Part shown: positions 32,817-38,755 of the stretch, in pieces
Layout of the letters: every line of letters begins with the position of its first letter
Position numbering within the stretch: the first letter of the stretch is position 1
Position numbers and translations under genes: made by a program
The notes under the pieces: model-generated
What the model was told of the DNA's origin: nothing
Database searches by the model: none
Seen by the model: the letters and a program-made list of their open reading frames with translations, nothing else
Assembly (NCBI GenBank): GCA_040220455.1
Contig: JAVJUS010000025.1
Location: 1-38,755 of the forward strand
Length of the DNA: 38,755 bases
Origin: JAVJUS01 sp040220455
GTDB lineage: Bacteria > Pseudomonadota > Alphaproteobacteria > DSM-16000 > Inquilinaceae
Direction: 5' to 3'

Positions 32817-33017
32817 TCAGTTCAGCAGGCCGAGGGTCGAGGCTCGCGCCACGGTCGCCGTCTTGTTGGCCGTCTGAAGCTTGGACATCGCGTTCTTGAT
32901 GTGAAAATTCACCGTGTTGGTGGAGATGCACAGGATCTCCGAGACCTCCCGCGACGTCTTGCCGTAAGACGACCACTTGAGAATCTCGATCTCCCGATTG
33001 GTCAGTTTCGTTTCCAT
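32817..33017 (-). CDS. HTH-only LuxR-type regulator
   Basis: A 66-aa protein consisting of just a GerE/LuxR DNA-binding domain: LTNREIEILKWSSYGKTSRE, then SEILCISTNTVNFHIKNAMSKL. The usual N-terminal sensor domain is absent. ATG 33017 has its own GGGAGGA ribosome-binding site, and the frame upstream does not resemble a sensor domain, so this appears to be the intact product rather than a broken gene. Codon use is less GC-rich than that of its neighbours, hinting at transfer. It could act by dimerising on DNA alone or with another LuxR-type protein. Confidence 0.85.
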   Translation of the reverse strand: METKLTNREIEILKWSSYGKTSREVSEILCISTNTVNFHIKNAMSKLQTANKTATVARASTLGLLN

Positions 33018-33405
33018 GCCGCTGAATCCTCCCGTGGCATAAGGAAATCCGAAGCGTCGGCGAGAACCGGATGGGCACGGTCCCCGAACGTCCTGGCATG
33101 CCGGCGCCAGAGTTGCGGTCGCACGCAGTGGAGGCGCGACGACTTCCGCTCCGGCAAGGCATTGTCCGTCGGTTGCCTAGACCGGGCGAGATATCTCGAG
33201 ACGAACCCGGCCATCCCTTCGTGACGTCATTTTTTATCCTCTTATAATACGACACTTGCCCGTGGGCTTGCATCAGAAAAACGATGTGAATGCGGTAATT
33301 TACTTTCATTTTCATTTGATATACGCCAGCATTCAGACGAAAGATGCCTCCCGTTTCTTGACGAGCTGCAGGATTACAGGAGCGGCGCTCGAACCGAGCC
33401 GCGAC
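33018..33405. other. AT-rich gene-free island
   Basis: From about 33225 to 33365 the base composition drops sharply below the window average. It holds a perfect TATAAT (33243-33248, plus strand) without a good -35, the palindromes CGAGATATCTCG (33187-33198) and TGACGTCA (33222-33229), and on the minus strand a 17-codon mini-ORF (33230 to 33177) with an AGAGGA ribosome-binding site. This is likely the control region of the LuxR-type gene. No conserved protein is seen. Confidence 0.5.
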
Positions 33406-33570
33406 TCATCGGCACAGGCTGATCAGCAGGTCGGCGGACATCGCGATCGCCGGATCGCCATAGGCCTTCAGGCTCGCGATCGTCAGGGCCGCCAGCCCGA
33501 TCGCGACGACGGCGCTGAGTGCGATCGCGCGCAGCCGCCCGCCGCCGGGGCTTGCCGGCCGCCCGCTCAT
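33406..33570 (-). CDS. Small single-pass membrane protein coupled to the MFS gene
   Basis: A 54-aa reading frame whose ATG (33570) overlaps the MFS stop in an ATGA. This is the coupling pattern used by several confirmed gene pairs in this window. It has a basic N-terminus (GGGRLR) and one hydrophobic helix at about 17-36 (AIALSAVVAIGLAALTIASL), then a short tail ending SLCR. There is no known family. It could be an accessory peptide of the transporter. Confidence 0.55.
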   Translation of the reverse strand: MSGRPASPGGGRLRAIALSAVVAIGLAALTIASLKAYGDPAIAMSADLLISLCR

Positions 33571-34796
33571 GCCGGCACGCCGGCCGCGCTCGGCCGCTCG
33601 ATCCGGGCGTCGTCGATCGGCAGGTGAACGACGGCCGCGATCAGGCCCAGCGCCACCGCGCCGAACCAGACCGGGTCGTAGGACCCGGTGGCGTCGAACA
33701 CCGCGCCCCCAAGCCACACGCCGAAGAACGAGCCGAGCTGGTGGCCGAAGAAGACGATGCCGAACAGCGTCGTGATGTAGCGCACGCCGAAGATCTGCGA
33801 GACCAGCCCGTTGGTCAGCGGCACCGTGCCCAGCCACAGGAAGCCCATGACGAAGGAGAAGGCGTAGACGCTGATCGGCGTCAGGGGCAGCGCGACGAAG
33901 ACGACCATCGAGGCCGCGCGCACGAAATGGAGCCCGGAGAGCAGGTATTTCCGCCGCATGACGCCGCCCAGATGACCGGCCAGATACGTGCCCGCCACGT
34001 TGGACAGGGAGATGATCGCCAGCGCCGCGCTCGCCTCCTCCAACCCCAGGCCGCCGTCGATCAGATAGGCCGGCATGTGTCCGGCGATGAAGGCGAGCTG
34101 GAAGCCGCAGGCCAGGAAGCCGAGATTGAGCAGCCAGAAGCCGCGATGCCGGCAGGCCTCCTTGATCGCCGCCATCATGCTCTGCTGGTCGGCGCCCGAG
34201 GTATCGGCCGCGCGCGGGTCGTCGCGCAACAGGGCGACCATCGGCGCCAGCAGGACCATCGTGACCGCCAGGACGATCAGCGCCGTGATCCAGCCGGTGT
34301 TGTCGATCAGCCCCTGCGCGAAGGGCACCATGCAGAACTGGCCGAGTCCGCCGATCGCGCCGGCGACGCCCAGCGCCCAGCTGCGATGCTCGGCCGGGAA
34401 GATCCGGCTCAGCGCGCCATAGACCGCGCCGAACGCCGTGCCCGACAGCGCGATGCCGACCAGCAGGCCGTTGCCGAACAGGAACGTCCCGGTCGACGCC
34501 GCCTCCGCCGTGACCCACAGCCCGGCGGCGTAGAGCAGCAGCCCAGGCAGCAGCACCTTGGTCGAGCCGAAGCGGTCGGCGATCATGCCCGTGAAGGGCT
34601 GGGCCAGGCCCCAGATCAGGTTCTGCATGGCGAGCGTGAAGCCGAAGGCCTCGCGCGACCAGCCCTGGTCCAGCGTGATCGGCTGCAGGAACAGGCCCTG
34701 GACGTGGCGAACGCCCAGCGCCGCGCCCATGATCGCGCCGCCGGCCAGCACGATGGCCCAGCGCCGCGCCATGACCTTGTCTTGAGTCATCGTCAT
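33567..34796 (-). CDS. MFS transporter (OFA/monocarboxylate-like)
   Basis: Twelve-helix inner-membrane carrier of 409 aa. The loop 2-3 motif appears as GMIADRFGSTKVLL, with VQGLFLQPITLDQGWSREAF in the first periplasmic part. This layout is common in the oxalate/formate-antiporter and MCT-like branch, so a small carboxylate is the best guess. The mid-loop at about 195-215 separates two six-helix halves. ATG 34796 is preceded by AAGGAG. It follows the alpha/beta hydrolase gene after 109 bp on the same strand and is coupled to the mini membrane protein. Confidence 0.88.
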   Translation of the reverse strand: MTMTQDKVMARRWAIVLAGGAIMGAALGVRHVQGLFLQPITLDQGWSREAFGFTLAMQNLIWGLAQPFTGMIADRFGSTKVLLPGLLLYAAGLWVTAEAASTGTFLFGNGLLVGIALSGTAFGAVYGALSRIFPAEHRSWALGVAGAIGGLGQFCMVPFAQGLIDNTGWITALIVLAVTMVLLAPMVALLRDDPRAADTSGADQQSMMAAIKEACRHRGFWLLNLGFLACGFQLAFIAGHMPAYLIDGGLGLEEASAALAIISLSNVAGTYLAGHLGGVMRRKYLLSGLHFVRAASMVVFVALPLTPISVYAFSFVMGFLWLGTVPLTNGLVSQIFGVRYITTLFGIVFFGHQLGSFFGVWLGGAVFDATGSYDPVWFGAVALGLIAAVVHLPIDDARIERPSAAGVPA

Positions 34797-34905
34797 GAGG
34801 GCTCCTTCCCACGGCCCGCCGCGCCGCCCGTCGCGACCGCGCGGGGATGCCGGAAATCGGCTCTCCGCTCCGATCCTGACGCCGCCCGGTCGGCGCGTGA
34901 ATCGA

Positions 34906-35970
34906 TCATTGCCCGCCTTTCGCATGCGCGATCGGCATGGGAGAGGTCGTCGCCCCGGCCGCCGCCCCGGGATCCTCCCGGCGGCGGAGCCCGTCGGCGA
35001 CGATCGTGCCCGGCACCCGCTCGGGCAGGGCGCCGGTCCTGAGCCAGGTGAGCGGCAGCGCCCACAGCGCCGGGGCCAGGCGCTTGTGGAAGAAGGCGAA
35101 GTGGCCTATCGACGGCTCCCCGACATCGTCGGGCGTCAGGCGCAGATGCGTCGCCGGCGCGGCCTCGAAATAGGCGAGCAGCCGCTCGACCGCCGGAACG
35201 GTCCCGAACGGGTCGTCGCTCACCCCGACCGCCAGGATCGGCGCCGTGACGTGGCGGAACTGGTCGATCAGGATGCGCCGGTCGGGCAGGTCGACCGCCA
35301 GATAGCCCCGCCGGCAGGTATCCTCGAGGCGGGGCCTGCTCCAGCCCCAGTCGCGCACGACCCCACGCGGCGTGTCCTCCATCCAGCCCAGCCGGCCGCC
35401 GGGGAAATAGCCGAACAGCTCGGTGAGCAGCGGCATCGCCACGTGCCACTTGGCGACCATCCCGAGCCGGGCCCGGGGCGCGTAGTCGCGCCAGTGGGCG
35501 ATCTGGGCGCCCATGGTGAAGATTCGCGAGATCAGGTGGTTCGACGGGGCCAGTCCGATGACGAAGCCGCCGACGCTGTGGGCGACCACATGGATCGGCC
35601 GCGCCGGGAACTGCCGCGCGGTCCAGACCAGCGCCGCGTCGAAGTCGAGGCGGCCCCAGTCGAGCCAGGAGCCGCGGAACCCGGCGAGCCGTGGCGGGCG
35701 CGACTCCCCGATGCCGCGATAGTCGTAGACCACCGCGTCGAAGCCCTGGTGATACAGGAAGCCGGCGAAACGGAAGTAGTAGCGGCAGCGAACCGACGTC
35801 GCCGCCGTGATGATGACCACGGGGCGGTCCCGGTCCGGTGTCTCGTGACGCCAGCAGAAGCCGCGAATCGGAAACCCGTCGGCGGCCTCCACGGTGAACG
35901 GCCGAGGCTCCGGCGCCGGTCCCGGCTCGGGCACGCAGGCGAGGCCGGGCCGGGGCGTGTCGTCCGTCAT
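34906..35970 (-). CDS. Alpha/beta hydrolase family protein
   Basis: Serine hydrolase fold, 354 aa. The nucleophile elbow is AHSVGG (Ser132), the acid is probably Asp252 or Asp253 in VSDDPFG, and the base is His290 in IGHFAF. The oxyanion region follows VVIITAATSV (51-60), and YDYRGIGES marks strand 4. Similar proteins are annotated only as hydrolases, so the substrate is open. ATG 35970 has GGGAG upstream. It diverges from the LysR gene across 250 bp containing TTCGAA and TTC...GAA half-sites, which suggests LysR control of the hydrolase-MFS pair. Confidence 0.87.
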   Translation of the reverse strand: MTDDTPRPGLACVPEPGPAPEPRPFTVEAADGFPIRGFCWRHETPDRDRPVVIITAATSVRCRYYFRFAGFLYHQGFDAVVYDYRGIGESRPPRLAGFRGSWLDWGRLDFDAALVWTARQFPARPIHVVAHSVGGFVIGLAPSNHLISRIFTMGAQIAHWRDYAPRARLGMVAKWHVAMPLLTELFGYFPGGRLGWMEDTPRGVVRDWGWSRPRLEDTCRRGYLAVDLPDRRILIDQFRHVTAPILAVGVSDDPFGTVPAVERLLAYFEAAPATHLRLTPDDVGEPSIGHFAFFHKRLAPALWALPLTWLRTGALPERVPGTIVADGLRRREDPGAAAGATTSPMPIAHAKGGQ

Positions 35971-36220
35971 GGCGGCTCCCTTCGCCCGAAGGGCCGGTCG
36001 GTGCGGGCCGGCCGGCATTTCTACGGAGTCGAGCGCGACGGACCGCCCGATTCAAACGACGCTTTTCGACGCTTCGCATGAAGAGCGGTAATGCGAGATC
36101 GGCGCCCGGCGCGCCCGGCGCGCCTGGCGGTCGCGGCCCGGGGGCACGGCACGCGGGCACATTGACCGAGGGCGGGCCTTCGATCACAGTGCGAGACGTT
36201 CGAAAGCATGAGGAATGCGC

Positions 36221-37144
36221 ATGCGTGGTCCGATCAGCCGGATCGCCTCGCTCGACCATCTGCGCTGTTTCGTGGCCGTCGGCCGGCGGATGAGCATCAC
36301 GCTGGCCGCGGAGGACCTGTGCCTCACGCAATCGGCCGTCAGCCGGCAGGTCCAGGGGCTGGAGGACGCGCTGGGGGTCGCGCTGCTGACCCGCGGCTAC
36401 CGCTCCATCGCCTTCACGCCGGAGGGCGAGCGGCTGTTCGCCATCGCCGATCCGGCGGTCCAGCAGCTCCAGGACGGCATGGTGGCGATCACCGCGGCGC
36501 GGGAGCGCCGGCCGGTCACCATCACGGCCAGCATCGGCGTGACGGCCCTGTGGCTGCTGCCGCGGCTGGGCAGCTTCCAGCGCCGCCATCCGGACATCGA
36601 CATCCGCCTGGCGGCCAACAACAAGCTCCTGGACCTGCGGACCGACGCGGCCGACCTGGCGATCCGCTACTGCGCCGAGCGCAACGCACCGCCGGGCGCG
36701 CGCCATCTCTTCGGCGAGGTGGTCATGCCGGTCGCCCATCCCTCGCTGGCGACGCGCCGGATCGACCGTGCCGACGCGCTGGCGGAGACCATCCTGCTCG
36801 AATACGACGACCCGCGCCGGCCCTGGCTGCAATGGTCGGGCCGGCTGGAGGCGATGGGCCTCGCCGAGGCGAAGCCGCGTGGAATCCTGCATTTCAATCA
36901 GTACGACCAAGTCATCCAGGCCGCCCTGATCGGCCAGGGGGTCGCGCTCGGCCGGCTGGCCCTGGTCGAGCCGATGCTGGCCGACGGCCGGCTGGTCCCC
37001 GTGGAGGGCGATCGGCTCGACCGGCCGGAGGGCTACGGCTACTGGCTGATCGCCGGGGAGGACACGAGCCGCCCGGAAGTGCGCACCGTGGTCGACTGGA
37101 TCACCGACGAGGCCCGCACCGTCGAAGCCCGCCTCGCCGCGTGA
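36221..37144 (+). CDS. LysR-type transcriptional regulator (GcvA-like branch)
   Basis: A 307-aa regulator. The N-terminal winged HTH has LRCFVAVGRRMSITLAAEDL and TQSAVSRQVQGLEDALGVAL, and the C-terminal effector domain begins near residue 95 (VTITASIGVTALWLLPRL). AGGA at 36211-36214 is 6 bases before ATG 36221 but abuts ATG 36215, so 36221 is the better start. It is transcribed away from the alpha/beta hydrolase and MFS genes, which are its likely targets by the usual LysR arrangement. The inducer is unknown. Confidence 0.93.
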   Translation: MRGPISRIASLDHLRCFVAVGRRMSITLAAEDLCLTQSAVSRQVQGLEDALGVALLTRGYRSIAFTPEGERLFAIADPAVQQLQDGMVAITAARERRPVTITASIGVTALWLLPRLGSFQRRHPDIDIRLAANNKLLDLRTDAADLAIRYCAERNAPPGARHLFGEVVMPVAHPSLATRRIDRADALAETILLEYDDPRRPWLQWSGRLEAMGLAEAKPRGILHFNQYDQVIQAALIGQGVALGRLALVEPMLADGRLVPVEGDRLDRPEGYGYWLIAGEDTSRPEVRTVVDWITDEARTVEARLAA

Positions 37145-37167
37145 GCCGGGCCGGCCGTCACGGCCGC

Positions 37168-37254
37168 GTCGGCTTTCGGCCTCCGGCCTCTATCCGACCG
37201 ACCTCCGGCCCCGCCGGGGCGCGGTAGGTCGGGAAGAGCCAAGCGAAACCCGAC
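37168..37254. repeat. REP-like palindrome, unit 1
   Basis: Imperfect inverted repeat of about 87 bp: left arm GTCGGCTTTCGGC..., right arm GGTAGGTCGGG...AAGCGAAACCCGAC. It lies just after the LysR stop and is followed 31 bp later by a second unit in the same orientation. Confidence 0.7.
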
Positions 37255-37285
37255 ACGGTGAAGCCGATTCCCGGCGTTCGGGCTC

Positions 37286-37370
37286 GTCGGCTTTCGGCTC
37301 CGCCTCTAGCCGACCTACCGAGGAGCCCACGGCTCCGCCATAGGTCGCGTAGAGCGAAGCGAAACCCGAC
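37286..37370. repeat. REP-like palindrome, unit 2
   Basis: A second copy, about 85 bp, with arms GTCGGCTTTCGGC...CCGACCTAC and TAGGTCGCG...GAAGCGAAACCCGAC. The middle differs from unit 1 but the ends are nearly identical, as in tandem REP/BIME clusters. With unit 1 and the terminator it accounts for the 325-bp gap 37145-37469. Confidence 0.72.
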
Positions 37371-37412
37371 GCGGCCGCGGCCGTCGCCCGCCGGCCCATC
37401 GCGCCGCCCATG

Positions 37413-37439
37413 AAAAAAGCCGGCCCCCGAGGGGCCGGC
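37413..37439 (-). terminator. Rho-independent terminator of the DJ-1/PfpI gene
   Basis: Read on the minus strand: a perfect 9-bp stem GCCGGCCCC/GGGGCCGGC (37419-37427 and 37431-37439) with a 3-base loop, followed by six T (37413-37418). It lies 30 bp after the stop codon. Confidence 0.93.
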
Positions 37440-37469
37440 AATCTTCGCACCGTCCGGAACGACGAGGGC

Positions 37470-38039
37470 TCAGGCGGCGTCCGCCATGTCCTCGGCGCCC
37501 TCGGTGAACAGCTTGACCAGCGCGTCCTTGATGGCCGGCAGATCGGCCTCGCGATTGGCGGTCATCAGGGCGCGGTCGACATGGACCGGCGTCTCGGCCG
37601 GCTTGGCGCCGGCCTTGACCAAGTCCTCGCGGACCCCGTCGTCCATCGCCAGGGTGCGGTTCTCCGCCCGCTCGGCGGCGACCAGCAGGCCCGTCGCCTC
37701 ACCGATCAGGGCGACCGGCTTGTTGCCGTCGACGAAGCCCTTGAGGAAGCGCTTGGTGTGCGGGTTGCCGGCCAGCTTCTCGACGCCGCGCGTGCCGCCC
37801 GGGACGAGCAGCGCGTCGTAGTCGGCGGCCAGCGCCTCGGACAGCGCGCCGTCGACGGGGAAGTAGTGACCCCAGGCCGCCTCGTGCCAGCCGTTCACCA
37901 GCGCCTGCTCGGGCGAGATCGTGCGGAGCTGGGCCCCGGCCGCGAGCAGCGCGCGCTGCGGCTCGGTCATGTCGGTCTCCTCGAAGCCGTTGGCGACGAG
38001 GATGGCCACGGTCTTGCCGGCGAGGGTCTTGTCGGACAA
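37470..38039 (-). CDS. DJ-1/PfpI family protein, nucleophile cysteine absent
   Basis: A 189-aa flavodoxin-like protein of the type 1 glutamine amidotransferase-like group. It has KTVAILVANGFEETDMTEP (with the conserved Glu after GF) and LLVPGGTRGVEKL. At the nucleophile elbow, where active members have I-C-H-G, it reads ALIGEATGLL, so the catalytic Cys and the next His are replaced by Gly and Glu. Its protease, deglycase or chaperone-linked activity is therefore doubtful. The start is TTG 38039, set by AAAGGAG with 7-base spacing; longer in-frame starts lack a ribosome-binding site. Monocistronic with its own terminator. Confidence 0.88.
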   Translation of the reverse strand: MSDKTLAGKTVAILVANGFEETDMTEPQRALLAAGAQLRTISPEQALVNGWHEAAWGHYFPVDGALSEALAADYDALLVPGGTRGVEKLAGNPHTKRFLKGFVDGNKPVALIGEATGLLVAAERAENRTLAMDDGVREDLVKAGAKPAETPVHVDRALMTANREADLPAIKDALVKLFTEGAEDMADAA

Positions 38040-38469
38040 TGCATCTCTCCTTTGCTGTTGGTCCGCCGCGGCCGCCGTGGAGGCGGCGCCGGCGGAAGCG
38101 CCCGAACGCACCCCGCCCGTCGGCCGCGAGGCCGACGACCGGCGCGACCCGGGCTCACGGCGCCTTCGAAGGAAGGGGCCGGGCGGGGTCGCGATGCGCG
38201 TAGAACGCGGGACGGCCGGCCGGTCGCGGTGCGAGGCGGTGGCCGAGTCGGAGGGCTGCGCGCGAGAGCGCGTAGGACTCCCGAAACCGAGTTAGAGGTG
38301 GCGCCAACGCCTCAAGAAGTCAACGAGAATCTGCCTTCCATACGGGTGGCTGATCGCCCCCGAAGGAACTGCAAACGGGCTGCACCGAACGCGAAGCAAA
38401 CCACTCAGCGTACGCCGTCGATCGGACACTTCGTGATACGAGAGCGGTCAGCGCGCAGGCGAGGCCGCG
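38040..38469. other. Gene-free stretch with a lower-GC patch
   Basis: The region upstream of the DJ-1/PfpI gene. From about 38285 to 38455 the composition is clearly less GC-rich than elsewhere, and neither strand has a convincing gene. A tRNA-like GGTGGCCGAGT string at 38234-38250 is not followed by a T-arm. Possibly a decayed or foreign remnant. Confidence 0.4.
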
Positions 38470-38755
38470 TCAGGCTTCGCCCGCGCGGTCGAGGGTGGCG
38501 CAGAGGGCCGCCTCGGTCTCCGACAGGATCCATCCGGCGGCGGTGACGACCCGGCCGGCGGCGTGGTCGGCGCGCACCAGGGCGGCCAGGCGGGCGCGCA
38601 TCTCCGCGGCCTCGCGAGGCCCGCCCGTCCCGGTCGGGGCGAGCACGTCGATCAGCGCGGCCAGGGCCGGACCCGGGGCGGGCGCGACGCCGAGCGCCCG
38701 GCAGGCGCGGCCGATTCGCGCGGCGGCGGCCGGATCGCCGAAGCCGGCCGTGGCG
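38470..38755 (-). CDS. C-terminal part of an unrecognised protein (runs off right edge)
   Basis: An open minus-strand frame from the window edge to TGA at 38470-38472, 95 codons. It is Ala/Leu-rich and helical, with a C-terminal VTAAGWILSETEAALCATLD that looks like a conserved tail. Codon bias (G/C in third positions) is typical of real genes here. I cannot name the family, and the start lies outside the window. Confidence 0.6.
   Translation of the reverse strand, partial: ATAGFGDPAAAARIGRACRALGVAPAPGPALAALIDVLAPTGTGGPREAAEMRARLAALVRADHAAGRVVTAAGWILSETEAALCATLDRAGEA

Noticed and set aside
34836..34856. CGCGCGGGGATG string similar to the CRISPR repeat core
   Set aside because: Only about 12 bases match, with no flanking repeat structure. 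It is chance in GC-rich DNA upstream of the MFS gene.
38234..38320. Possible tRNA-Ser gene
   Set aside because: The D-arm-like string is present, but there is no anticodon arm, no GGTTCGAATCC T-arm and no pairing acceptor stem.

Overview
The window looks like chromosomal DNA of a very high-GC (about 70% by eye) alphaproteobacterium. The evidence is the F1-ATPase gene order starting atpH-atpA-atpG, the codon use, and the many four-base ATGA/GTGA gene overlaps. A Rhodospirillales-like host is my guess, not a demonstrated placement. Nearly all of the 38.8 kb is coding, with about 33 genes, mostly housekeeping and transport. Small accessory patches sit between them: a CRISPR array, two toxin-antitoxin pairs, palindromic repeats and AT-rich pockets.

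Left part (1-9.2 kb): a bifunctional penicillin-binding protein runs in from the left edge. An eight-repeat type I-E-like CRISPR array follows with an AT-rich leader and no cas genes in view. Its last repeat and trailer recur, diverged, about 380 bp further on. Next come a probable protein-deglycation pair (fructosamine kinase family plus low-molecular-weight phosphatase), a class III sirtuin, a membrane protein, a uracil-DNA glycosylase family protein, an Xre-RES toxin-antitoxin operon and a solitary NMT1/THI5-like binding protein.

Middle (9.2-24.8 kb): a ten-helix P-type cation ATPase, a 2-oxoglutarate/Fe(II) dioxygenase family protein, then on the minus strand glpK-hipB-hipA. Three regularly spaced palindromes lie in the glpK-hipB gap. 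A 300-bp inverted repeat separates glpK from an aminopeptidase P. Then aspS, a bile acid:sodium symporter family protein, a DUF1330 protein, and a small HTH regulator in front of a SulP anion transporter.

Right part (24.8-38.8 kb): a YceI-cytochrome b561-YceI operon diverges from the F1-ATPase operon. That operon reads atpH-atpA-atpG-atpC: the gene for the catalytic beta subunit (atpD), normally between atpG and atpC, is absent. Only 69 bp remain there, holding a perfect 14-bp tandem repeat. This is the most surprising feature of the window and is either a real rearrangement or an assembly collapse. Further right are an overlapping OsmC-SDR-thioesterase operon, a HTH-only LuxR-type protein in an AT-rich island, an MFS transporter with a coupled mini membrane protein, an alpha/beta hydrolase divergent from a LysR regulator, two REP-like palindromes, a DJ-1/PfpI protein without the usual nucleophile cysteine and with a clear terminator, and the C-terminal end of an unrecognised protein at the right edge.
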